Positions 21,901-29,443 of a stretch of 64,000 bases of DNA are shown piece after piece (position 1 is the first letter of the stretch; each line of letters begins with the position of its first letter). The notes beneath the pieces were generated by a model. The model made no database searches, had not been told where the DNA came from, and saw nothing but the letters and a program-made list of their open reading frames with translations. The stretch covers positions 186,001 to 250,000 of the forward strand of contig NZ_PUIA01000038.1 in NCBI RefSeq assembly GCF_002967715.1, in the 5' to 3' direction. The translations under genes and the position numbers were made by a program. This DNA comes from Blastopirellula marina. GTDB lineage: Bacteria; Planctomycetota; Planctomycetia; Pirellulales; Pirellulaceae.

Positions 21901-22207
21901 CACCCGTATTAGCGGCTTCCGAAGTCAAGCCACGGATGTCATTGAGAAGCTGGCTAACCTGACCAAGTGCGCTGTCGGCCGTAGCGATCAGCTGATTGGC
22001 ACGTTCACTGTTCGTGATGGCCTTTTCGACGCTGATGATATCGCTGCGGAGACCTTCGCTGGCGATCAAACCAGCCGGATCGTCTTTACCACGGTTGATC
22101 CGGAGACCGGTACTCAAACGACCCAGTGCGGTTTGCAAGTCGTTGTTAGAACGCGATAACGTGTTCTGAGCGATGAGTGAGCTGACGTTAGTATTGATTC
22201 GGGTCAT
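18986..22207 (-). CDS. fliC: Flagellin, giant form
   Basis: Filament protein of the flagellum, exported by the type III apparatus. The conserved D0/D1 ends are intact: N-terminal MTRINTNVSSLIAQNTL and GRLSTGLRINRGKDDPAGL, and C-terminal RGRLGAFQKTTLESNI plus SSIRDADFAAESAKLTRSQI. The total is 1073 aa against roughly 280-550 for most flagellins. The exposed middle (about residues 200-830) holds a hook IN-like segment and three copies of a module of about 100 residues (at about 311-424, 523-626 and 724-826) that is also found in FliD and FlgL. The SD AGGAGGGG is strong. The gene has its own terminator and a long upstream region. Confidence 0.97.
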   Translation of the reverse strand: MTRINTNVSSLIAQNTLSRSNNDLQTALGRLSTGLRINRGKDDPAGLIASEGLRSDIISVEKAITNSERANQLIATADSALGQVSQLLNDIRGLTSEAANTGALSEEQIAANQLQIDSSLEAIDRIAQITSFQGKRLLDGNLDFITNGVDTKSIEGLRVDQANFGSFSEIGVSVNVVKQATRGQLNYNFGAIAEDLVLQIGGGNGTEAFNFAKGSTIEEVASAVNLVSDATGVEAIVETAATKGTLVASSYGENNDVLITANEAGFDPGDVRIKYTKGTTSTTSATYTAPVGEDPAQIEVSLGVRDYEAATVTVDDAGTDNDFTITANIKGADFNGVSVVFANDGAAGAETVDFDADAGTLTIHKAATSTAAQLVTAINNTAVNDQVAELFTAALVETTGGTGAGAVASAGAAGTFAGGVDGGDVIATANDVVAAINAAAGNDKVTASLEAGNNGYGIVSEFTDVAYHGVAEQNNALQFLAPQSNPNIRFVSNPGTELSIDTTTDPRVEGLSSATLQSDDANATFTVSAKLKGSDYDDYTISFVDDTDLAGNGDEYVILDKENKTLKIYINDATSTAQDAVDAINNDTYVSDYFGADNFGSSDGSGVITIANYPASVDTAGGVESEGTLIINLATDENGIITTTADDLIAFFDDPSQFISDSTEAADAAAYLSARGISVTNAGGSDGSGVLAVTSEDISFSTSGTDLEDAQATGTTFAVNGENAQLTFTAINSGADYDDVTIQFVADGSVTAGTDERAEYDAASKTLTFYIEEGVTTAADIEDIFDSADGNYDADIAALFSASAGGTGAGVVTTDDTGKLEGGVVDGGSVQGAALQGNSDLENTGLTFQATRYGSDSFVSVKALSGTFHLTNGTGAAADRSEGTDVDVRINGIQAVGDGLKASINTSSLDLSFSLSASVGDSSKLSFKISGGGALFQLGPDVVSNQQARLGIQSVSTATLGGVSGRLFELRSGGSKSLTSDVGGAAKIVDETITVVTQLRGRLGAFQKTTLESNIYTLNDTLANLTEAESSIRDADFAAESAKLTRSQILVQSGTSVLGIANQNPQNVLSLLR
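19730..21277 (-). repeat. Three filament-type modules in flagellin
   Basis: Flagellin residues about 311-424, 523-626 and 724-826 are diverged copies of one module. Shared traits are a NDFTITANxKGADFNGV or YDDVTIQFVADGSVTAG type start, an acidic turn, KTLTFYIEEGVTTAADI (or an equivalent helix), and a Gly-rich GTGAGV / DGSGV end. The segments between them (about 425-520 and 627-720) are less regular. They form the predicted D2/D3-like surface of the filament. Confidence 0.8.
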
Positions 22208-22217
22208 TGTGAGACAC

Positions 22218-22233
22218 CCCTCCTAGTTGAGGA
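22218..22233 (-). promoter_or_regulatory. Hairpin masking the flagellin ribosome binding site
   Basis: In the minus-strand message UCCUC and GAGGG (the latter inside the AGGAGGGG Shine-Dalgarno) can form a 5-bp stem with loop AACUAG, 10-25 bases before the fliC ATG. The SD contains GGA, the core of CsrA sites, and csrA-fliW lie immediately upstream. Repression of flagellin translation by CsrA is known in Bacillus; its use here is inference. Confidence 0.35.
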
Positions 22234-22283
22234 CTACGTTTGGTTCCAACCGAGACGGGGAGTCGTGACTCAGCTGGTGAAGC

Positions 22284-22299
22284 TGCAAAACGCAGCCCC
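22284..22299 (-). promoter_or_regulatory. Possible sigma-54 box of fliC
   Basis: On the minus strand GGGGCTG-CGTT-TTGCA. The -12 half TTGCA is perfect and the GG of the -24 half is in register, but the rest of that half is poor. It would give a leader of about 65 bases. The match is much weaker than that of flgF. Confidence 0.3.
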
Positions 22300-22853
22300 G
22301 AAATATTGGGAACGAACGATTGTCAATCTCGAGTTTTGGCCACGGTTTCTTTCTACGAACGTCGTAGCCAGTTTGGGCCTGCCCCCGTTTAACGCCCCTT
22401 ATCCGAGCTAGCTACGTGGTCGGCGCAGCTTCCGCGAGGATTCTGAAACGTCTAAATGGGAAGATCGTCACACTTTGACACTAGCTTGAGATAAAGACAT
22501 TCTTTTTCGTTGACGTCTGACTCGACCGAAGTTGTTTCCCTGCTTCATTCCGCATCGTTAGACCAGGCGTTACGACCGCACCACCCAATGGTTGAATTGC
22601 GTAAGGGAAACGATTGGCATTTAGCCAATCACCGGTACGAAAGTGCCCTGTTTTGCGAATCATTAGCAGAGACCAGAGGGGTGACCGATCGATAGGAATA
22701 CCTATGGAACGGCAACGCCCTATGCAGGGAATTTTTTCCCTGGAAATCCGCTGGGAGAGGAATCTAGATCGGTGCCTGTCTGCGGCTTGCCGAAGATTCA
22801 TACAGCGCAACGAGGGTTTCGCTGTGCGGAGTTGCGCAAAGGGAGAAAGACTT

Positions 22854-22886
22854 GGAGGTCGTCTGGCTGATGGATAGACGACCTCC
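22854..22886 (-). terminator. Terminator of the csrA transcript
   Basis: Perfect 11-bp arms GGAGGTCGTCT / AGACGACCTCC around an 11-base loop, 16 bases after the csrA stop. The minus-strand read-out is followed by a moderately T-rich stretch (CTTTCT). It insulates fliC from the flgF-csrA operon. Confidence 0.75.
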
Positions 22887-22901
22887 GTCTCAAGACCGCA
22901 A

Positions 22902-23126
22902 TTATTTGCGGCCCTTCTTCATCATAGCGGTGTCTTCAGGCTGCATGCCGGAGGCCTGCATGTTTTCTCGCTTGATTGCCTCGTAGACCTCCTGGCGATG
23001 CACAGGAATGTCTTGCGGGGCAGCGATGCCCAGGCGAACTTTATCCCCACGAATATCCACAATCGTGATGACAATATTGTCGCCGATCATGATGCTTTCG
23101 TCACGGTGCCTCGAGAGTACCAGCAT
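22902..23126 (-). CDS. csrA: Carbon storage regulator CsrA
   Basis: Homodimeric RNA-binding protein of 74 aa. The start MLVLSRHRDESIMIGDNIVI, the central GDKVRLGIAAP and the VHRQEVYEAI stretch (containing the conserved Arg of the RNA-binding face) are all intact. The SD is GGAAGGAG 6-7 bases before ATG. The C-terminal tail (MQPEDTAMMKKGRK) is longer than in short homologues. It is next to fliW, whose product antagonises it, and directly upstream of flagellin, the usual target pair. Confidence 0.95.
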   Translation of the reverse strand: MLVLSRHRDESIMIGDNIVITIVDIRGDKVRLGIAAPQDIPVHRQEVYEAIKRENMQASGMQPEDTAMMKKGRK

Positions 23127-23339
23127 CTCTGGCTCCTTCCTACTTTTATTTCAATCAGGGTATTGGGCATTTGGTGCTTGTAAGATTCCGTCCAGCCCCG
23201 AATGACTGCGTGCTTGCAGTCGCTCGCCAGCAATGATAGCAGTGCATTGCTATGACTCGACGTGTTGAGTATCGGACACCTAGAGAGACGGATTCACTTT
23301 TCAATCCGTGGATACTATTCTGACGGCAAGTCCGGATGT

Positions 23340-23780
23340 TCAAGCGCTGCGACGCAAAGGGATTGTTTCAGTCGCAATGACGTGCCGCAGTGGTTGTTCA
23401 TCGGTGGTGATCACCTGACGGCCTACCTGGAGCGAGAGATTTACCAGCAGAGGAGCCCGGAGATTGACGGTAACTAGTCCGTCTTCGCGACTTACGACGA
23501 CCAGCACAAAGGTCTCCATGCCGGCGTCGATTTGCAGCGAACTGGCTTGTTCCGGGCTGATTCGCACCTTGTAGGAAGGAATGTATCGCCGAGGGCTAAC
23601 GACTGCGAACGCGAGTCCTGGATCTTCCAAAGACTGCAGCCAGCCGACCGAATCGTTGGAATCATCCGCCAGAATGGCCCATTTCGTATGACCGTCGAAA
23701 CCGATCATGCCGTTTGGGAAGGTGATGATTTCATCTTGGCGAATATCGAGCTGGCCGAAGCGAGTGGTTTTAAATTCCAT
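23340..23780 (-). CDS. fliW: Flagellar assembly factor FliW
   Basis: Protein that binds either CsrA or flagellin, so free flagellin releases FliW's inhibition of CsrA and shuts off flagellin translation. Recognisable features are FGQLDIRQDEIITFPNGMIGF at the N-terminus and AFAVVSPRRYIPSYKVRIS, with hydrophobic beta strands after. ATG 23780 gives about 146 aa, the normal size. A longer frame to 23879 adds 33 residues of no similarity. It lies between flgL and csrA (213-base gap to csrA, with small hairpins at 23235-23252 and 23288-23309). Confidence 0.93.
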   Translation of the reverse strand: MEFKTTRFGQLDIRQDEIITFPNGMIGFDGHTKWAILADDSNDSVGWLQSLEDPGLAFAVVSPRRYIPSYKVRISPEQASSLQIDAGMETFVLVVVSREDGLVTVNLRAPLLVNLSLQVGRQVITTDEQPLRHVIATETIPLRRSA

Positions 23781-23897
23781 AGCCCCTGGCGTCCTTACGC
23801 AATCATGTCGGCAAATTAGTTGTGGACGCGAAGATAACGCCCTATTCTCTCTATCGACCGAATGGCCGGAGGAATCCATAGAATCGTCAAAGTCGGA

Positions 23898-26800
23898 CTA
23901 GATAAAATCCAATAAGGTTAATTGGAATAGCTGCCCCGTCATTTGCAGCGAGGCCTGGAATGAGGCCTGTTTGGCTGTCATTTCCGAAATGGCCTGGACG
24001 ATATCGACGTCAATTTCCAACGATAGGTTCGTTTTTAGTTCGAGGATCTCATCTTCACCACGAGCTTTGAGCACGTCGACGTGCTGATCTCGTGCTCCGA
24101 GCTCACCACGGGTGAAGCTGAGCCGGTCAATATCTTCTGCCAGCAGGCCGGCAATGCGCGAGACCTCCTGAACGTTTTTGGAAGCGATGGCATCCTTGAG
24201 TCGCAATAGCGAGTTGAAGATCCCCTTGGTTTCCTGTGGATTGACGTTGCGACCTTGAAGCACCTCCGGACTACCGCCTGCCGTCGTTCCGACGGTTCCT
24301 GTCGCGTTGATAATTCCATTGCCAGAGTTAGTCAGGTCACTGGCGAAGTTCAACTTCGCATCGAAATCCCCTTGCTGGTCAATCGCGGCAATTACTTGGT
24401 TGGCCGTCGTCACGCCTGCTTCGATTTGAACGGTGAGCGTTTTGGTTGCCGAATTAAAGACGGCGCTGGGGACTCCACCTGATAAAGAGTCTTCAAAGAC
24501 AATTCGCACGTCGTTCATCCGCGTGCCCGGGTATTTCGCAACCAGGGAGAACGCGGTGTTCAGGTTATTTGGTGAAGAAAAGGAGATCTCGGCCGTCGCT
24601 GCCGCTGAATCCGCAACCGGTGTTCCACCGTTAGTCGTCGCGAGGACACCAGTTTGCGAAACCAGGCCGGTTCCTGCGTTGGTGGCGTCTTCGGTTGCGT
24701 AAAGCTCCGCTGCAAATGTACCTTCCGCTTGAATTGCGGCAATAACGGTATTTGCCGAGGTCAATGTCGGGTCGACATCGATCGTTAGTTTCTGCGTAGC
24801 GGGATCGAATGAGACAAGGGCCTCGTTACCACTGGCGGCACTGTTGACGATCTCGATTTGAATGTTGTTGTAGCTGGTGCCGGGATTTTGAGCCGTCAGC
24901 TTAAATGCGTTGTTGACGTTATCTGGTTCGGCGAATTTGACAATCGCCGTGGCCGGCGAAGCATCGGGCGAATCCGAAACGGTTGCTTCCGTTTGACCGG
25001 GGGGAATCAGGCCAAGGTCGACGCCTGCGTGACTAAGCACCCCTTGGGATACGGTGAGGCGACCAAAGCCAGGCGGGTTATCGTCGATCAATTCGATGCC
25101 ATTACCGAATTCCGACAATCGCGCCACGACTGCATTGGGACCATCCAAGTTATTGGGATGGTTGTTGATCAGGTTTAGCACATCCCCGATGGTCTTGGCC
25201 GTTGAAAGCTCGATATTGAGTTCGACACCGTCGTTACGAGTAATCGTCAAATCCGTTCCATCGGTGCCGGCGACACCGCGACCGAAGTTCAGTTCCGAGA
25301 GTCGTGTTTCCGTGGTGAAGCTTCGCAGGCCTAACTGGGTAGCCGTTTGGCCCCCATTTTCCCCGATGGAAAAGTCTCCGCCGCTGACGGTTGAGCGAAC
25401 GTTGATGCCGTTGCCGTTTGAATTGATCTCAGCAACAAGTCCAGCGTCACTTCTATTGAAGACGTTAAGTAGATCTTCAACCGTTTCCACTTCACTAAAG
25501 TCGAGCGTCGTGATAACAGAGCCATTCTGGATCTGGATGCCAGAATCGCGGTCGAATGTTGTGCCCGATCCGCCGGACGTTTCGCCAATGACGGATGTGC
25601 TAACCGTACCGCTCGCTGTTAAAAACTCGGCCGTGGTATCTTTGGGATCGATGCTGGCAGTGAAGTCCGCGGAGAACGTGACGCTGTTGTTCAGTGCTCG
25701 GATGAGATCGTCTGCGGTCGTCGTTCCCGAGGCAACCTGGACGAAATAGGTATCGATGTCACCCCCGGTATTGCCAGTGTTGCCGATCGTGCCGGCACTG
25801 GCCACATTGACTGAAGCAGCCAGATTGAACGATTCGCCGTTTCCATTATCGCTGGTGACCGAGAACGTACCTTCGGCGGCAATTGCATTGATGATCGATT
25901 GAACGGTTGTTTCGTTATCGTCATCAATCTGAATGGTCAAACGGCGGGTGGTGCCATCGTCCGAATAGCTCGCGATGGCGGCGTCTCCCAGGTTACTGGA
26001 CGCGTCGATCACGATTTCGACATTATTGAATAGGTCACCTGCTTGGTTGGCGATCAGGGTCAGGTCGTTGCTGCCACCCACCAACGGTAGCGAGGCTCTG
26101 GCTTTCACCGCTTGGCTGGTGACCAGAGCGGTGGACGTGTGCCCATCGTTCGTCGCGGCTACGGCACCGGCCGGGTTGAACCCTTCACCAGTATTCGCTT
26201 TGCCGACGGCGAACCGTCCGTCAACGGCAAATGCGTTTATTAATGTCTGGAGACTTGTCTCGTCGCTGTCGTCGACCTGGACCGTAATGGTCGGGACACC
26301 ATCAACCAGCGTTGTCGGCCCAATGACGGCCGTGTCGCCGATGTCGCTGGAGGCATCTATGATGATCTGCACACCATCTAGACTTCCATCGGTAGAATTC
26401 GCGGTGAGCAGTAAGTCGTTGTCAGCTCCGTCGAGGTTCAACGTCGCCTGGGGACGCAGTAGGTCGGAACCCTTAGTAACGATTTCATTACCCCGGGTGA
26501 TACCGGTACCTGCTTTCAGTAGGTTATCGTCGACTAGCTGAATTTTCGTGCCATTGAGCGATTCGCCGTTGGAGTTGGCCTTAATGAGGATGTCGTTGTT
26601 CGCTCCTGGGTATTCGATGATTGCATTCGACTTGGTTCCCAGCAGATTTGCGACCTTCGTGGTCAAGGTAACCCGCGGGTTCAAGTCGGCCCCAACGATT
26701 GGGTTGGTAAGATTGCCATCGGTCTTGAGAATCCCCAGTTGAGCTGCGACACGGCTGCCACCTAGTTCGCGGATGGTGAGGTTGCCGCCACCTGCATCGT

Positions 26801-27635
26801 CGATGTCGACGATCAGACCGGTGTCGCTGATGCGTGCCGTTACCTTGCGGCCGGCTGGTGGGTTCGCCTCGATCAGGCGAACGACGTCATTGAGCGTATT
26901 GGCTCGGCTAATATCGATGGTGACAGGCGGAGAGATACCATCGGAAATCTGGAAACTCCCCTTTTGGATCCCCTTCCCTCCCCGCAGATCAGCAAGCTTT
27001 GTTGAACCACTCACGATGGGATTCAGATCCCCAATCCCTTTGACCTGCTCGCTGATCGCACCAAATGCATCGTGTCCATTGACGGTTGTATCGAAAAGCA
27101 AATCGATATCAGCAAAGCTTTGCAGGCCGGTCGTATTGCCCAGGTACTGAATCAGACCGTTATCAAGCGTCTGAAACGGCTTGGTCGTCGTATTCGAGCC
27201 TGCGAACAGATAGCGTCCACGAAACTGCTGATTGGCCAGGTCCATCATCTGTTGAATGGCTCGCTCAACTTGCTCTCCTGCAGCGGCGAGTTCGGTATCG
27301 GAGAAGGTTGTATCCGCAAGCCGAACGGCCAGCCCTTTTACATCGTTCAGTGTCGTTTGGACGTTGGCCAGTGCTACGTCGGTGGCTGAGAGGTAGGACT
27401 GACTGGTAATCAGGTTCGTTTGGATCTGCGTTTTTTGTTCCAACAGCGACTGCAGCGTCACGCCACGGATAGCGGCTGGCGCGTCATCACTCAGAGAAAG
27501 CACGCGACGTCCGGTACTTAGCTGCGTTTGCAATCGCAGCAAGTCAAGCTGGTCCGCTGACATTTGATTGGTGAGACGCTGCGACAGTAGGTAGTCGCTC
27601 GTTCGACCTGTGGGAACCGGGATAATACGTGTCAT
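23898..27635 (-). CDS. flgL: Hook-filament junction protein FlgL, giant form
   Basis: Hook-associated protein 3, joining hook (with FlgK) to filament. The flagellin-like N-terminal coiled part (LLRLQTQLSTGRRVLSLSDD, about residues 32-51) and AIQQMMDLANQQFRGRYLFAG (residues 126-146) are typical. So is the C-terminal ISEMTAKQASFQASLQMTGQ. At 1245 aa it is about three to four times the common 300-400. The insert contains hook IN-like segments (near 217 and 782) and four copies of the filament module (about 396-495, 512-610, 895-1004 and 1012-1121), with a fifth partial one near 336-395. Confidence 0.95.
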   Translation of the reverse strand: MTRIIPVPTGRTSDYLLSQRLTNQMSADQLDLLRLQTQLSTGRRVLSLSDDAPAAIRGVTLQSLLEQKTQIQTNLITSQSYLSATDVALANVQTTLNDVKGLAVRLADTTFSDTELAAAGEQVERAIQQMMDLANQQFRGRYLFAGSNTTTKPFQTLDNGLIQYLGNTTGLQSFADIDLLFDTTVNGHDAFGAISEQVKGIGDLNPIVSGSTKLADLRGGKGIQKGSFQISDGISPPVTIDISRANTLNDVVRLIEANPPAGRKVTARISDTGLIVDIDDAGGGNLTIRELGGSRVAAQLGILKTDGNLTNPIVGADLNPRVTLTTKVANLLGTKSNAIIEYPGANNDILIKANSNGESLNGTKIQLVDDNLLKAGTGITRGNEIVTKGSDLLRPQATLNLDGADNDLLLTANSTDGSLDGVQIIIDASSDIGDTAVIGPTTLVDGVPTITVQVDDSDETSLQTLINAFAVDGRFAVGKANTGEGFNPAGAVAATNDGHTSTALVTSQAVKARASLPLVGGSNDLTLIANQAGDLFNNVEIVIDASSNLGDAAIASYSDDGTTRRLTIQIDDDNETTVQSIINAIAAEGTFSVTSDNGNGESFNLAASVNVASAGTIGNTGNTGGDIDTYFVQVASGTTTADDLIRALNNSVTFSADFTASIDPKDTTAEFLTASGTVSTSVIGETSGGSGTTFDRDSGIQIQNGSVITTLDFSEVETVEDLLNVFNRSDAGLVAEINSNGNGINVRSTVSGGDFSIGENGGQTATQLGLRSFTTETRLSELNFGRGVAGTDGTDLTITRNDGVELNIELSTAKTIGDVLNLINNHPNNLDGPNAVVARLSEFGNGIELIDDNPPGFGRLTVSQGVLSHAGVDLGLIPPGQTEATVSDSPDASPATAIVKFAEPDNVNNAFKLTAQNPGTSYNNIQIEIVNSAASGNEALVSFDPATQKLTIDVDPTLTSANTVIAAIQAEGTFAAELYATEDATNAGTGLVSQTGVLATTNGGTPVADSAAATAEISFSSPNNLNTAFSLVAKYPGTRMNDVRIVFEDSLSGGVPSAVFNSATKTLTVQIEAGVTTANQVIAAIDQQGDFDAKLNFASDLTNSGNGIINATGTVGTTAGGSPEVLQGRNVNPQETKGIFNSLLRLKDAIASKNVQEVSRIAGLLAEDIDRLSFTRGELGARDQHVDVLKARGEDEILELKTNLSLEIDVDIVQAISEMTAKQASFQASLQMTGQLFQLTLLDFI
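24273..24953 (-). repeat. Two filament-type modules in FlgL (C-terminal pair)
   Basis: FlgL residues about 895-1004 and 1012-1121 are a tandem pair. Both run AxxxFxxPxNxNxAFxLxA, PGTxxNxxxI, then TxKLTIDVD or TKTLTVQIEAG with ANxVIAAI, ending in a GTGLV or GNGII stretch and TTxGG. They are the closest pair inside FlgL and resemble the modules in fliC and fliD. Confidence 0.8.
25806..26450 (-). repeat. Two filament-type modules in FlgL (central pair)
   Basis: FlgL residues about 396-495 and 512-610. They share GxxNDLxLxANxxGxxxxxVxIxIDASSxxGDxA, then LTIQIDDxxETxxQxxINA and FxVxxxNGEGFN-type ends. They are more diverged from the modules of flagellin and FliD than is the C-terminal pair. Confidence 0.7.
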
Positions 27636-27660
27636 GAATATGTTTCCGTCGCCGTGAGGC

Positions 27661-27674
27661 TGAGCCGTTGCTCA
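27661..27674 (-). promoter_or_regulatory. Leader hairpin upstream of flgL
   Basis: TGAGC-CGTT-GCTCA, differing in one loop base from the hairpin before fliD. It lies about 25 bases upstream of the flgL ATG and inside the flgK-flgL gap. Confidence 0.35.
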
Positions 27675-27704
27675 TTTGTAAGGACTCTCAGGCTGGGCCC
27701 CTCC

Positions 27705-29405
27705 TTACAGGTTGACCATAATCTCTAATAGTTCGTCGAGCGTCGCGATCATTCGAGATGATGCTTGGAACTGACGTTGAAAGGTGATCATACGCACCGC
27801 TTCTTCGTCTAAGTTGACGCCGCTGACGCCGAGCTTTTGTCCTTCGAGCGTATCTTTGAATACGCGAAAGCCTTCAGTTATTCCCTTCGTGACCGCAGCC
27901 GTTTGAGCAACTCCCCCAACCAGGTCTTTATAAAATGCGGAAACGGTTGTCCCGCTGAACGAGTCCAACGCTCGATCGGAGAACGATGCGAGATCCAACG
28001 CGTTATCCGTATCTTTACCGATGCCCGATCGACTGGCCGCAAACTTAGAGGGGTCACCGCTTACCAATTCGTTTACGCCAAGATCCGTGGCAGACGAACC
28101 GGTAAAGAACGTGCCAACTCCCAGGGATGCCAGCACGCCGCTCGTATCGTCGGCGAAAGCAAACTCGATGTTGGGCTGATCAGCACTGATCTGAAGCTGC
28201 CCTTCCAGGCTGATCGATGCCGAGAGTCCATCGATATCGTCCAGTGCCGCCCGCAGGTCTTCGAGCGAGGTGTCGTCGTTGGTGCCGTTGAGCTGCACGA
28301 AGATGTCGTGTGTTTCCGTAACGCCAGTTTGGCGATTGAGCAGTTTGACTTGGAACGAGCCATTCTCTGGCGTAAACGGAAGTCCCACCTGGTCGAGGGC
28401 ATCATTCCATTGGTCGGCACTGACAAAGTGTTCCGCTTCGATCGATTCGTAGCCAGTGAGTCCTTGGCCGCTGCTGAAGACCTTATTGAACTCAAATGCA
28501 AACGACTTGGCGAAGTTGTTGAGCTGGCCGAGAAAGTCGCCAAGAATATGATCCCGCGAATTGACCAGCCCTGCCAGTTTGCCGGTATCGGTCTGCAAGG
28601 GGGACTCGAAGTCTACGATCTTGATGTCGACAAAGTTGGCACCGTCGCGAGGTTCTTCGTCGGCGTAGACTTGCCGGGCAATGCCGTCGGTTACCAGGTA
28701 TTCACCCCCTGCGAAAACCGATACCGAACCGTTCTTTTGTTCGACTGCTCGAATACCGATCAACTCGGAAAGCTCGGTGAGCTTGCGTTGGCGTTGATCG
28801 CGAAGTCCCACGGCGTCACTCTGCGTGACCCCGCCTTCCATGACGGTAATCTTTTCGTTGAGGTCAGCGATATCGGTCAGCAGGCCATTGATGGTTCCGG
28901 CCGCATCACGGATTCGATCGTTCGTGTCGAGCTGAACCTGGCGGACACGTTGATACATCCGAGAGATATCGTCTGCTAGCGTCTGACCGCGAAGAATGGT
29001 CAGGTTGCGAACGCCCAAATCTTCCGGCTGGTTGAGGATGTCGTTGATCGAACCGAAGAAGTTGTTGAGAGATGTGCTGAGGTCGGTATCGCTTAATTCG
29101 CCGATCAGGGCATCTAGCTGGGTGAACGTATTCTCCTCGGCTTCGCCTTTCGCTAGATCGCTTCGCGAGCCGCGTAGCCGCTCTTCCAGGAAGTGGTCGA
29201 CCTGCTGGACGATCGCCTCGACCTGCACACCAAGTCCCAGCCGCAGGTTGCCGACGGCCTGCGTGGGCGCAGGCGTATAGATCACACGCTGGCGAAGGTA
29301 GTCCGGCGTGTTGACGTTGGCGATGTTGTTGCCCGTTACCTGCAGACCAACCTGGGCTGCTTGCAGGGCATTGTTCGCTTGTTGTAGAGAGCTAAATAGA
29401 GACAT
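27705..29405 (-). CDS. flgK: Hook-associated protein 1 FlgK
   Basis: First hook-filament junction protein. The N-terminal rod motif ANNALQAAQVGLQVTGNNIA, with NTPDYLRQRV, is typical. The C-terminal GVNLDEEAVRMITFQRQFQA (about residues 531-550) is also typical. At 566 aa it is normal-sized, unlike FlgL and FliD. There is no clear copy of the filament module. A short inverted repeat CTCG-TAAGG-CGAG (29416-29428) lies 10 bases before the ATG. Confidence 0.95.
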   Translation of the reverse strand: MSLFSSLQQANNALQAAQVGLQVTGNNIANVNTPDYLRQRVIYTPAPTQAVGNLRLGLGVQVEAIVQQVDHFLEERLRGSRSDLAKGEAEENTFTQLDALIGELSDTDLSTSLNNFFGSINDILNQPEDLGVRNLTILRGQTLADDISRMYQRVRQVQLDTNDRIRDAAGTINGLLTDIADLNEKITVMEGGVTQSDAVGLRDQRQRKLTELSELIGIRAVEQKNGSVSVFAGGEYLVTDGIARQVYADEEPRDGANFVDIKIVDFESPLQTDTGKLAGLVNSRDHILGDFLGQLNNFAKSFAFEFNKVFSSGQGLTGYESIEAEHFVSADQWNDALDQVGLPFTPENGSFQVKLLNRQTGVTETHDIFVQLNGTNDDTSLEDLRAALDDIDGLSASISLEGQLQISADQPNIEFAFADDTSGVLASLGVGTFFTGSSATDLGVNELVSGDPSKFAASRSGIGKDTDNALDLASFSDRALDSFSGTTVSAFYKDLVGGVAQTAAVTKGITEGFRVFKDTLEGQKLGVSGVNLDEEAVRMITFQRQFQASSRMIATLDELLEIMVNL

Positions 29406-29443
29406 CCTTGTTTACCTCGTAAGGCGAGCCACGCTAGCACGAC

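Larger units (their letters stand above)
22208..22901. other. 694-base flagellin upstream region
   Basis: No convincing gene. It holds, going away from fliC: the strong SD and a hairpin; a possible sigma-54 box (22284-22299); an inverted repeat CTACGA-ACG-TCGTAG (22353-22367); a perfect 7-bp inverted repeat GATTGGC-ATTTA-GCCAATC (22612-22630); CAGGGAA-TTTT-TTCCCTG (22724-22741); and the csrA terminator at 22854-22886. The number of palindromes suggests regulatory sites. The short frames here have no recognisable product. Confidence 0.5.

Noticed and set aside
20804-22159. 451-codon open frame opposite the flagellin gene
   Set aside because: It lies wholly antisense to the clear fliC coding sequence; it is a by-product of GC-rich codon usage and has no family-like composition.
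22481-22810. Possible small gene in the flagellin upstream region (either strand)
   Set aside because: Weak starts, no motif, and the frames cross the palindromes; treated as non-coding.
27837-28979. 380-codon open frame opposite flgK
   Set aside because: Antisense to flgK, no start signal and no recognisable motif.
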